Below are positions 37,515-46,900 of a DNA stretch of 64,000 nt, one piece after another. The notes beneath the pieces were generated by a model that was not told the DNA's origin, did no database searches, and worked only from the letters and a program-made list of their open reading frames with translations. Each line of letters starts with the position of its first letter. Position 1 is the first letter of the stretch. The position numbers and the translations under genes are program-made. The DNA is from Chloroflexus sp. Y-396-1 (lineage in GTDB: Bacteria > Chloroflexota > Chloroflexia > Chloroflexales > Chloroflexaceae), in contig NZ_KI911784.1 of the NCBI RefSeq assembly GCF_000516515.1, positions 806,001-870,000 of the forward strand, in the 5' to 3' direction.

Positions 37515-38498
37515 TTAGGTCGGTACTTCTGGCGCCAGGCGGGCCAATTCACGGCGTAGCTGGTTGATACGGGCAATGGTGTTACGCTGATCACCAATAC
37601 CAGTGATGAGATGGTGTTTTTTGTGGGCCAGTTCGGCGCAGGCCTCGTAAAAGCGGCTGGCTGCTTTGCTACGCATACGGTTGCGGAGCTGACCGCTAAA
37701 CGATTTAGCAGCAAGATAATGTTTTGGCGAGATGATGCCAGCCGCAACCTCCTCGGTCAGATACGTTTCAATATGCTTTTGTTCGCGCCGAATTTCCCAG
37801 ATGACCAGCCCCAAGACGACAATCCAAGATGACCAGTCAACCAGCAAGGTCAGACCGAGACCGGTCAGGCCAAATTCACCGGCCAGGAAGACTGCCATTG
37901 TGTTGTGAAGGGCATGTAAACAAACCGCCAGCAACCATCCGGCAAAGGGAGAGATGAAACGGATCAACCGATTGGGATGCAGACGAAACATTGCCAGTCC
38001 AAGCCCAATCCATGCTGTGTACACTGCATGCCCCCAGCCGCCCAGGATGACTCGTAAAATGAAGAGTGAGATCAGCCCACCAACACCATTTTCACTGTAA
38101 CCAAAGAAATAGAGGTAAAGCAGATTTTCAGTAGCCGCGAAACCGAGTGCAGTAATCGCTGCATAGAGCATGCCATCAAGGCGTGAGTCAAACTCTTCGG
38201 GGAAGGCAAGCATAATGATGACGACCGCAATCCCCTTGAGACTCTCTTCGACCAGCGGTGCCAGGAGCGTTGTTCCTGCCAGCTCGGCTGAGGCTTCACC
38301 GATAAAGATAGCCAGTGAGGCCTGTGCCAGACCCGTCCAGACAATTGCGCCAAGTGTTGCCACAAATGCGCCCCACAGAAAGGCGCCAAACAGCAGACGA
38401 CGCGGCTCCTTCTCGAAGCGGTCGAGCCAGTAGGCAATTGCAGCGTATATAAAAGCCGGTACAAAGCTGAGGATTGCCGCAGCGATAAACCCGATCAT
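37515..38498 (-). CDS. PrsW-type intramembrane protease
   Basis: 327 residues with about eight membrane helices. The PrsW-family motifs are present: PLVEESLKG (Glu-Glu), [10 protein letters not shown] (Glu), and a downstream HALHN, which line the membrane active site. PrsW of Bacillus starts regulated cleavage of an anti-sigma factor. A positively charged C-terminal tail (about 250-327) is cytosolic. Its ATG overlaps the hisB stop by 4 bp, so it is translated with the histidine operon, although no functional link is obvious. The target is unknown. Confidence 0.87.
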   Translation of the reverse strand: MIGFIAAAILSFVPAFIYAAIAYWLDRFEKEPRRLLFGAFLWGAFVATLGAIVWTGLAQASLAIFIGEASAELAGTTLLAPLVEESLKGIAVVIIMLAFPEEFDSRLDGMLYAAITALGFAATENLLYLYFFGYSENGVGGLISLFILRVILGGWGHAVYTAWIGLGLAMFRLHPNRLIRFISPFAGWLLAVCLHALHNTMAVFLAGEFGLTGLGLTLLVDWSSWIVVLGLVIWEIRREQKHIETYLTEEVAAGIISPKHYLAAKSFSGQLRNRMRSKAASRFYEACAELAHKKHHLITGIGDQRNTIARINQLRRELARLAPEVPT

Positions 38499-39112
38499 AT
38501 CACGCCCTTTGTACTCGGTACCGTCTCGCCAAGACGCGGATCGATACGGGTAGCAGCATCAAGTGCGCGTCCACATGCCTTAAACAACGCCTCAATCTTG
38601 TGATGATCATTGCGCCCGTACAACACTTGCGCGTGTAGATTGAAACGACCATTGAAAGCAATACTCTCAAACAGGTGAGCAATCAGATCGGTCCCTAACT
38701 GTCCTACCCGTGGGGTAACAAAATCGGCCTGCACGACACAGTAGGGGCGTCCCCCCAGATCAATTGCAACCAGGGCCAGAGCTTCATCCATCGGCACAAA
38801 GCTATGGGCTGTGCGAACGATCCCAGCCCGCTCGGCCAGCGCCTGATCGATTGCGCGTCCCAGACAGATGCACACATCTTCAGCCGTATGATGTTCATCA
38901 ACCTGAAGATCACCCTGTGCACGGACGGTAAGGTCAAAGAGACCGTGACGAGCCCACAGGGTAAGCATATGATCGAGGAACCCAATTCCGGTCTGTACAT
39001 CGGCGTGGCCACTACCATCGATGGTAAGCGACAGCACAATACTCGTTTCGCCGGTGGTACGCTCGATGGTTGCCCGCCGAACCCTATTCACTGCGCTGCT
39101 GACTTCGCTCAC
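38495..39112 (-). CDS. hisB: Imidazoleglycerol-phosphate dehydratase
   Basis: 205 residues from the GTG at 39112, chosen for GGAGGG 8 bases upstream; the open frame extends further but overlaps mazG. Sixth step of histidine synthesis, a manganese enzyme. Metal-binding His clusters DEHHTAED and [16 protein letters not shown] are present, with [20 protein letters not shown]. It is the single-domain form without a histidinol-phosphatase part; that role is taken by hisN upstream. It overlaps mazG by 29 bp and prsW by 4 bp. Confidence 0.96.
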   Translation of the reverse strand: MSEVSSAVNRVRRATIERTTGETSIVLSLTIDGSGHADVQTGIGFLDHMLTLWARHGLFDLTVRAQGDLQVDEHHTAEDVCICLGRAIDQALAERAGIVRTAHSFVPMDEALALVAIDLGGRPYCVVQADFVTPRVGQLGTDLIAHLFESIAFNGRFNLHAQVLYGRNDHHKIEALFKACGRALDAATRIDPRLGETVPSTKGVI

Positions 39113-39410
39113 TGCTAAATCCCTCCGGATAACGACGACGTAATTTTTCGATATTAGCCGCCATGACCGCCCCAAGCGAAGTATCAAGCGCATCGCAGGC
39201 CAGAGCGGCGTACCAGAGAATATCGCCTACCTCTTTCAGCAGTGCTTCGCGCTCAAGAGGGTGACCGTGGAAAAGGTGTTTTTTGACCGCGTCAGCAAAC
39301 TCCCCAGCTTCACCACTCAGACCGAGCGCTGCATTGGTCAAACGTTCACGAGCATCCAGACCGGCTGCCAAAGTACGCAGCGCCAGTTGTTGATATTGAT
39401 CGGCGTTCAT
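39084..39410 (-). CDS. MazG-like nucleotide pyrophosphohydrolase
   Basis: 108 residues, all alpha. The metal motif [14 protein letters not shown] and [17 protein letters not shown] fits the MazG/dUTPase superfamily (ExxE..ExxD). Such enzymes hydrolyse NTPs to NMP and pyrophosphate. It lies between hisN and hisB, overlapping both, within a histidine operon. HisE, phosphoribosyl-ATP pyrophosphohydrolase, belongs to the same superfamily, so a HisE-like role is conceivable, although the motif spacing looks like house-cleaning MazG. The start overlaps hisN by 4 bp. Confidence 0.85.
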   Translation of the reverse strand: MNADQYQQLALRTLAAGLDARERLTNAALGLSGEAGEFADAVKKHLFHGHPLEREALLKEVGDILWYAALACDALDTSLGAVMAANIEKLRRRYPEGFSSERSQQRSE

Positions 39411-40192
39411 ACCTGTTCCTCGCCCGAGATAAGAGCTAACAGTTCAGGTAAGACGTGTTTATTACTACCGATGCCTTCATGATTGTAAATGGTCGGTGTG
39501 CCCTGCCAGTCGGTGTACGTCCCGCCAGCTTCAGTCAAGATCGGCAACAGTGCTGCGGCATCCCAGACGTTCATTGCCGGATCAAGGGCAACCTCGGCCC
39601 GACCGGTTGCGACCAACACATAGCCATAACAATCACCCCAGGTGCGGAAAAGCGCAGCACGGGCCAGGATACGCTGGAAGGCAGCCTCTTTTGCGTATCG
39701 TTCGTAATCGTGAGCGGTGGTTCCGACGACCAGACTCTCGCGGAGGGTAGAAATCGACGAGACACGGCAGGGCTGATTGTTCCAAAAGCAGCCAAGGCCC
39801 TGAGCAGCCGCCACCGTTTCAGCGAGCGCTGGCAGATGGATCACGCCAAGGACCGGCTCGCCTTCGCGCAATAGACCGATTAACACCCCATAGAGCGGCA
39901 CTCCGCGCACAAAGCTCTTGGTACCATCGATGGGGTCAAGTACCCAACGGTAGGTTGCATGTTCGCTCCCACTCAGACCGTCTTCCTCACCGAGTACTGC
40001 ATGATCGGGGTACGCTGCCTGGATCATGGCCCGCAAATGGCGTTCGGCAGCGCGATCGGCAATAGTCACCGGCGATTCATCCACTTTACGCTCAACCGTG
40101 ACCCCCCGTTGAAAATACTGAAGCGTGATCTGACCGGCTTCGTAAGCAATCTGACGGGCAAAATCGAGCATTTGTTCAAGCGACGTGCTCAT
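39407..40192 (-). CDS. hisN: Inositol-monophosphatase-family histidinol-phosphatase (HisN-like)
   Basis: 261 residues. Metal-site motifs of the IMPase family: [15 protein letters not shown] and [12 protein letters not shown]; the sequence also has [13 protein letters not shown]. In this family the HisN type removes phosphate from histidinol phosphate, and the position between hisC and mazG-hisB supports this over inositol phosphatase or CysQ. Its ATG overlaps the hisC stop by 4 bp and its stop overlaps mazG by 4 bp, so it is translationally coupled on both sides. Confidence 0.85.
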   Translation of the reverse strand: MSTSLEQMLDFARQIAYEAGQITLQYFQRGVTVERKVDESPVTIADRAAERHLRAMIQAAYPDHAVLGEEDGLSGSEHATYRWVLDPIDGTKSFVRGVPLYGVLIGLLREGEPVLGVIHLPALAETVAAAQGLGCFWNNQPCRVSSISTLRESLVVGTTAHDYERYAKEAAFQRILARAALFRTWGDCYGYVLVATGRAEVALDPAMNVWDAAALLPILTEAGGTYTDWQGTPTIYNHEGIGSNKHVLPELLALISGEEQV

Positions 40193-41295
40193 TGGATCAC
40201 CTCGGCAAGCGTTGTGAGGAGGGTATCGGTCTGGTCTGGGGTACCGACACTAATCCGAATATAGCCGTTCAACAGTGGTGTCTGGTAATGCCGTACTAAC
40301 ACCCCACGTCGTTCGAGCGCCAATTTTAGCTGACGGGCATCACGCCCTTCGACGCGACAGAGAATAAAGTTCGCCAGACTGGGGAAGGGGGTTAGGCACG
40401 AAAATGTCTGGAGGCGGGCAAAGAGACGCTCGCGTTCGGCGACAATCGCCCGTACTCGCTGACGCAACTCGTCAGCGACGGCAAGCGAGGCAACTGCTGC
40501 CGCCTGCGCCGCAACCGATACATTGTACGGTTGTTTGATTTTCCAAAGCTGCTCGCTCAGCCAACGCGGGAAGAGACCATAGCCAACCCGTAACCCGGCC
40601 AATCCGGCCCACTTGCTGAAGGTGCGCAGAATTGCCAGATTAGGGTAGCGGTCAAGCAAATCGCTCGCGCCCACCGGTGCACGATCCGGTTCGGCAAATT
40701 CAATGTAGGCTTCATCAACAACGACCAGTAGGGGTAATGCGAGAATCTGCAACAACTCGTCTCGTGGCAATGGATTACCGGTTGGATTATTGGGTGAAGT
40801 GAGAAAAATGGCTTTTGCGCCCTGCGCCGCAGCCTGAACAATCGCCGGTAGATCGAGACTGAAATCGGCGCGGCGCGGAACACTGATCACCCGACCACCA
40901 CAAATACCGGCATCAAACCGGTACATCCCAAAGGTGGGTGGACAATCGATAATGGCATCACCGGGATTGATGATCAGACGCAACACCAGATCAATCAGTT
41001 CATCGGCGCCGGCGCCACAGATAATTTCATCGGGTGAGCGCCCCGTATACGCAGCCAGTGCAGTGCGTAACGCTGTTTGTTCGGGGTCAGGGTAAATATG
41101 GTACGTCGTCGTCATCTGGAGAGCAGCCAATGCCGCTGGCGCCGGACCATACGGATTTTCGTTTGCATCGAGTTTCACGATCTGCTCAACCGGCAGACCG
41201 AGACGGGCAGCTAATACCTCGAGCGGCACAATCGGCGTATACGCCTCGAGGTCAGCAATCTCAGGACGAACAAGATGGGGCATAACGGACATCAT
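40189..41295 (-). CDS. hisC: Histidinol-phosphate aminotransferase
   Basis: 368 residues, class I/II PLP aminotransferase. Seen: [45 protein letters not shown], the PLP lysine in [17 protein letters not shown] and a C-terminal [10 protein letters not shown]. It makes histidinol phosphate from imidazole-acetol phosphate and glutamate. First gene of the overlapping hisC-hisN-mazG-hisB-prsW unit. It is divergent from the fabF-like gene, with a short shared upstream region. Confidence 0.95.
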   Translation of the reverse strand: MMSVMPHLVRPEIADLEAYTPIVPLEVLAARLGLPVEQIVKLDANENPYGPAPAALAALQMTTTYHIYPDPEQTALRTALAAYTGRSPDEIICGAGADELIDLVLRLIINPGDAIIDCPPTFGMYRFDAGICGGRVISVPRRADFSLDLPAIVQAAAQGAKAIFLTSPNNPTGNPLPRDELLQILALPLLVVVDEAYIEFAEPDRAPVGASDLLDRYPNLAILRTFSKWAGLAGLRVGYGLFPRWLSEQLWKIKQPYNVSVAAQAAAVASLAVADELRQRVRAIVAERERLFARLQTFSCLTPFPSLANFILCRVEGRDARQLKLALERRGVLVRHYQTPLLNGYIRISVGTPDQTDTLLTTLAEVIQ

Positions 41296-41358
41296 AGCAA
41301 CTCCGTGGCGGCAAGACAGAGCACACCGAGGTGTATGATACCATAGGCCAGCGGAGCG

Positions 41359-41367
41359 TGGTATAAT
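41359..41367 (+). promoter_or_regulatory. Extended -10 promoter of the fabF-like gene
   Basis: TGGTATAAT combines the TGn extension with a consensus TATAAT (41362-41367). No good -35 box lies 17 bp upstream, as expected for extended -10 promoters. Transcription would start at about 41374, roughly 30 nt before the ATG. Confidence 0.5.
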
Positions 41368-41404
41368 TCAACCCTTGAACAGTTGAATGACAGGGAGGGA
41401 AGTG

Positions 41405-42820
41405 ATGACCTCACGAGCATTAGATCGGCGCGCAGCGTTGCGGGCCGAATTGCTCGGTCTCGTGCGAGAGCATGTGCCCGATGAAGCAATAGAAGCGCAA
41501 ATTGAAGCATTACTGGCTGAAGTGCTAGCTGATGAACCGGTTGCTGACCCACAGCCGGTCGTATCTGACCATCTCCCTCCCGATCAACGGATTGTCGTTA
41601 CCGGTATGGGGGTCATCTCGCCGTTCGGCGTTGGGATTGAACCATTTTGGTCTGGTCTGGCAGCCGGAAGAAGTGCCATTGGGCGGATTACCTTTTTTGA
41701 TCCGAGTGACTACCCCTGTCAGCTAGCCGGTCAAGTAAACGACTTTCAGCCCCAGATGTTTATCGAGGCCAAAGAGGCACGCCGGATGTCACGGGCCGGT
41801 CAGATGGCTGTTGCCGCAGCACGTATGGCTGTCGAACACGCTCGTCTCCCACTCGAACGAATGGCCCGTGATGAGATCGGGGTCTTGATTGCCAGCGGGA
41901 CGACCTCGATGCCAGACGTTGAACAGGCAATGATTACGTTAGTTCAGCGTGGTGGCATGAAAATCAGCCCCTTCTTCATTCCGGCAGCGTTACCGAATAT
42001 GCCCTCCAGTCAGGTCGCAATTCAATTAGGTCTACGCGGTTACACCACAGCGATCTGTACGGCCTGTGCAGCCGGTGCTCAGGCAATTGGTGAGGCCGCC
42101 GAGGTGATTCGCCGTGGCGATGCCGAAATTATGCTGGCCGGTGGTACCGAAGCACCGATCACCGAACTTAGTCTGGCAGCATTTTGCGTGTTACGAGCAC
42201 TCAGTACACGTAGCAACCACGAACCCACCCGAGCGTCTCGACCATTCGACGCACTCCGTGATGGGTTTATCCCCGGTGAAGGAGCGGCTGTATTAGTACT
42301 GGAACGGTTAAGTAGCGCACAACGACGTGGAGCGCCCATTCTGGCCGAATTGATCGGGTACGGTGTCTCGGCTGATGCTTATCACGTGACGGCGCCCGAC
42401 CCCGATGGCGAGGGGGCGGCGATGGCGATGCGACGAGCATTACAACAGGCGCGCCTGGCGCCACAGCAGGTCGATTACATTAATGCCCATGCCACCAGTA
42501 CGCCAGCCGGCGATATTGCCGAAACTCGTGCGATCAAAAAGGTATTCGGTGAGTATGCCTATAGTGTCCCCATAAGCTCAATTAAATCGATGATTGGTCA
42601 CCTTACCGGTGCCGCCGGTGCAGTGGAAGCAGCAGCAACTATTCTGACCCTTCACCACGGCTTGATCCCACCAACGATTAATCTCGAACATCCAGACCCC
42701 GAATGCGATCTCGATTATGTTCCGAATATCGCACGTCAGGCGGAGTTACAGGTCGCTATTTCTAATTCGTTCGGATTCGGTGGCGTGAATACCGTCCTGG
42801 CTTTTCGCAAAATGTCATAA
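41405..42820 (+). CDS. Beta-ketoacyl-ACP synthase II (FabF-like) with N-terminal extension
   Basis: 471 residues from the ATG at 41405, preceded by AGGGAGGGAAG. Residues 1-60 are an acidic, Ala/Glu-rich helical extension not usual in FabF. From about 63 (RIVVTGMGVISPFG) it is a KAS enzyme: the catalytic Cys in CTACAAGAQAIGEA, His in NAHATSTPAGD, Lys in SIKSMIGHLTGAAG and the closing NSFGFGGVN. It elongates acyl-ACP in fatty acid synthesis. The extension may be an interaction domain resembling an acyl-carrier-like helix, which is an inference. Single gene, near holB. Confidence 0.9.
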   Translation: MTSRALDRRAALRAELLGLVREHVPDEAIEAQIEALLAEVLADEPVADPQPVVSDHLPPDQRIVVTGMGVISPFGVGIEPFWSGLAAGRSAIGRITFFDPSDYPCQLAGQVNDFQPQMFIEAKEARRMSRAGQMAVAAARMAVEHARLPLERMARDEIGVLIASGTTSMPDVEQAMITLVQRGGMKISPFFIPAALPNMPSSQVAIQLGLRGYTTAICTACAAGAQAIGEAAEVIRRGDAEIMLAGGTEAPITELSLAAFCVLRALSTRSNHEPTRASRPFDALRDGFIPGEGAAVLVLERLSSAQRRGAPILAELIGYGVSADAYHVTAPDPDGEGAAMAMRRALQQARLAPQQVDYINAHATSTPAGDIAETRAIKKVFGEYAYSVPISSIKSMIGHLTGAAGAVEAAATILTLHHGLIPPTINLEHPDPECDLDYVPNIARQAELQVAISNSFGFGGVNTVLAFRKMS

Positions 42821-42864
42821 TCAGATACACTGAACAACAACAGGATTCCTTTAGACCTTAATCC

Positions 42865-43887
42865 ATGTGGCACATACACGGTCACGAATGGGCTATTGAA
42901 CAACTGCGGAGCAATATTCGCACTCAGCGTGTTGCCCACGCCTACCTCTTTGCCGGCCCATCAGGGATCGGTAAATCGTTGCTGGCCCTTCGGATGGCCC
43001 AGGCGTTGCTATGTGAGGAGCAAACAGGCGATCCCTGCTTGCAGTGTCGAACCTGTCGTCGCATCGAACGCGAGAGCCACCCCGATGTTCGGATTGCAAG
43101 TATGGCAACACAGGCCGCCGCTGCCAAAGCCGAGGAAGCAGCCCGCCAGAAAGAATTGAAAATTGCGACTATCCGCGAATGGCAACGCGATCTGGCTCTG
43201 CGTCCGTATGAGGCGTCACGCCGGATTTTGATCCTCTACGATGCCGAACGGCTGAGCGAGGAAGCGGCTAATGCGATGTTAAAGACTCTGGAGGAGCCAC
43301 CCGATTACGCTACCCTCTTGCTGGTAGCGCACAGTAACGATCTCCTGCCAACGATTGTCTCACGCTGTCGGGTCTTGCGTTTACGCCCGTTACCACGTGA
43401 GCAGGTAGCAGCCGCCTTGCGCGCCCGCGGTGCGTCTCCGGATCAGGCCGATATACTGGCAGCTTGGAGCAATGGTCGGATCGGGTGGGCAATCAACTTG
43501 ATGAATGATCCGGTAGCGCAAACGACCCGCCGTGAGCGGTTAGACGTATTCATTGGATTGCACAAGGCTGATCTGATCACTGCGCTGCAATGGGCGGAAC
43601 AGCGAGCAAAAGAGTACCGGGCTGGCGATCAGGCAACAGTGCTGGAATGGCTTGAACTATGGCAGAGCTGGTGGCGCGATATGCTCTTTATTACGGCAGG
43701 TTGTGCAGAAGCGATAACTAACATTGACCGACGCGCAGAATTGACCATGCTGGCACAGCAGATACCACCGACGGCGGCGTTTGCCTTCTTGCAAAAGATT
43801 ATTACGGTGAGCCAGCAACTGAATGAGAATGTGAGTCCGCAACTGGCACTTGAACATCTGGTATTACATCTTCCCCGCTCTGGCTGA
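42865..43887 (+). CDS. holB: DNA polymerase III delta-prime subunit
   Basis: 340 residues. AAA+ clamp-loader protein: Walker A GPSGIGKS, a zinc module CLQCRTCRR with an upstream Cys (about 48-62), LYDAERLSEEAANAMLKTLEEPP (sensor-1 region) and VSRCRVLRLRPL (arginine finger region). It opens the sliding clamp with the tau/gamma and delta subunits. Residues 80-100 are rich in Ala/Lys/Glu. Its TGA overlaps an ATG for the helicase frame (ATGGAGGAAT), but the helicase more likely starts 15 bp later. Confidence 0.92.
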   Translation: MWHIHGHEWAIEQLRSNIRTQRVAHAYLFAGPSGIGKSLLALRMAQALLCEEQTGDPCLQCRTCRRIERESHPDVRIASMATQAAAAKAEEAARQKELKIATIREWQRDLALRPYEASRRILILYDAERLSEEAANAMLKTLEEPPDYATLLLVAHSNDLLPTIVSRCRVLRLRPLPREQVAAALRARGASPDQADILAAWSNGRIGWAINLMNDPVAQTTRRERLDVFIGLHKADLITALQWAEQRAKEYRAGDQATVLEWLELWQSWWRDMLFITAGCAEAITNIDRRAELTMLAQQIPPTAAFAFLQKIITVSQQLNENVSPQLALEHLVLHLPRSG

Positions 43888-43901
43888 TGGAGGAATCTGA
43901 T

Positions 43902-46900
43902 ATGAATACGACCTCGATTTTCGATCTTCATGCGGCTGTGATCGACGATTATCGTCAGTTTGTCGAGTCGTTTATTCATATTGCCGATGATCGGATTCGC
44001 ACGATGGTGGAACAGACCATCGCTGATCAACGACTATGGCCAGAGCCATTGGTGCAATTAAGCCCGGCATACGCTGCGGCGCCTACCGTTGACGAGCTGG
44101 CGCAACGTGGGATCATTCAGCCAGAAACGGCTCACTTCTTCCGCACGCCGACGAACCAACCATTTCGTCTCTATCAGCATCAGTACGAAGCACTCCAGTA
44201 CGCGAAACAGCGAAAGAGCTTTGTCGTTACCAGTGGTACCGGTTCTGGTAAAAGTACATGTTATTTCTTACCAATTATCGATGATCTGTTGCGTTCCCGT
44301 GAACCCGTCAGTGGTGTGCAGGCTATAATTATTTATCCAATGAATGCGCTGGTAAATTCGCAAGAACAGGCGTTACAGCGTTTGGCAAACCAGTATCGTG
44401 AACAGTACAGTCGCGAGTTCCCGATCCGATTTGCGCGCTATACCGGTGAGACCAGCGAAGAACAGCGCGAGCTGTTGCGCCGTGATCCGCCACATATCTT
44501 GCTCACGAACTTTGTGATGGCAGAACTGATGATGGTGCGACCCGATGATCAGCGGCTGATCGGCGGTGCTATGCAGGCGTTGCGTTTTTTGGTGTTCGAT
44601 GAGCTACATACCTACCGTGGTCGCCAGGGGGCCGACGTGGCGATGTTGATCCGACGTTTGAAACAACGGTATGCGGCGCCGGATATTCTACATATCGGCA
44701 CCTCAGCCACTATGGTTGCTGGCACGAACGCATCTGCTGCTGAGCGACGTCGCGTCGTAGCTGAGTTTGCATCACGTTTCTTCGCACACTCGATGACCGC
44801 CGATCAGGTGATCGAAGAGACTCTCGAACCACTGACAATTGGGGGGCCACCAACGAATGCTGAGCTTCAAGCAGCATGGGAAAATCCTCTGCCATCAGCC
44901 GATGATGGTACGGGTTGGGAGATTCTGCGACGTCATCCACTGGCACGCTGGATCGAATTTGCCCTTGGTGTGCAGACCGATACCGATGGCCGCCTGGTAC
45001 GTCGTACACCGCGCACGCTTAGCGAAGCCGCGCAAGAACTAGCCGAACAAGTGAGTCGAACACCAGAGGAGTGCCGGCAGAAGATTCAACAGATGCTGGA
45101 ATACGGTAGCACGATCAATCGTCCTGGCGGCGGTATGGCATTTGCGTTTAAGTTACACCAGTTCATCTCACAGAGCAACCGGGTGTATGCCACGCTTGAA
45201 GACCGTCAAACCCGCCAAATATCACTCGATGGTCTGATCCGTACCAGCAATCAGCGACTGTACCTCCCCCTTGTCTTTTGTCGTCATTGCGGTCAGGAGT
45301 ACTATGACGTTCTCGTTTACAACCGTGATGTGCTGCCCAACCTGAATGAGCAGATGCTCGTCAACGGTATCGACGATAACGATGACAGCCAGCAACTTGG
45401 TTATCTGATGCTGCCCCTGGAATCGGACGACTGGAGTGATGAAAAGATCCCTGATGAGTGGTACGACGCGAAGGGCCGCATCGAAAAAAACTGGCGCACA
45501 CGTGTCCCCAGACAGGTATGGGTGTCGCCAGATGGTCGATTCAGCGAACAGCCATTCCCTACAGGGCAACGAATGTGGTTTCAACCACGTCCTTTTACGA
45601 TCTGTCTGCGCTGTGAAAAATGGTACCAGGGCAGAACAAGTGAGTACGCGAAACTCAGCTACCTCTCCAGTGAGAACGTATCGAGTGCGACTTCCATCCT
45701 CGCGATCTCGCTCTTACGGCGTGCCGCCGATACTGGCAATAGCAACACCGTATACGACCGCCTGCTTTCGTTTGTCGATAATCGCCAGGATGCCGCATTA
45801 CAAGCCGGTCACTTCAACGATCTCGTCCATATTGCGGTGATTCGAGCCGCCTTGGTCGAAGCCCTGCGCACCCATCACAAGCTACGCGACAGTAATGTCG
45901 CCAGGGAGGTAGTGAAATCAAGTGGTCTTACCTTGCGAGATATTGCCAGAAGCACAGAACTGCGCGAAGGAACGCCAATGGCGCGCAAAGTCTGGCGAAC
46001 GTTCACCGATCTGATCGAGTACTGGCTCTACGAAGACCTCCAGCGCGGCTGGCGGAGTATTGTCCAGCCTAATCTCGAACAACTTGGTCTGCTCCGGATC
46101 GAATACGATGGACTGCACGAGTTCTGTACCGATGAGCAGGTGTGGCGGGAGTCGCTGCGGTGTATTCAGCCAGAACAGCGGGCAAGCATTGTGCGCCACC
46201 TGCTCGATACCATGCGTCAGCGGCGAGCAATTGATACGCGCTGTCTGCAAGAAGATTACCAGCGTGAATTGCGCAAACGGGTCGAGAGCGATCTGAATGA
46301 GTTCTGGGGTTTTGACTCCGAGGATGGAAACGATTTGCAGACGGCGACGTATGTGAGGATCCGTGGGACAGCGAGCAAGCCGGTGGGCGGTATCTCGCTA
46401 GGCTGGCAGAGCGCATTTGCCCGGCAATTACGCAAGGTTATGCGGCTTGACCAGGATACGTATGAAGCCATCATTCGCGAGCTGCTCGAACAACTGGTCG
46501 CTTATGGGATGGTTACCCGCCTCCGTCCCATTGCCGATCATCAACGCTTTCAACTCAACGCCGCCTGTTTGTGCTGGCAACCAGGAACAGACGAATTGGA
46601 AAACACTGGAACGAACGGTATCGATGATCGGCTTGATGGTAGTAGGCATACCCGTCGACCAAATTCCTTCTTCCGTCATTTTTACCTGCAAAAAGCCGAA
46701 GCGCTTGCGGCATTGGAAGCCCGTGAGCACACTGCACAGGTTGTAGCCCCGGGAGAGCGTGAGCGACGGGAAAAGCGCTTTCGCTGGACAAAAGCTGATC
46801 AGAATGATCCGACGCTGAACCGGCGTTTACCGTTCCTGGTCTGTTCACCAACTATGGAATTAGGCATTGACATTGCCGAACTTTCTCTGGTTCATCTGCG

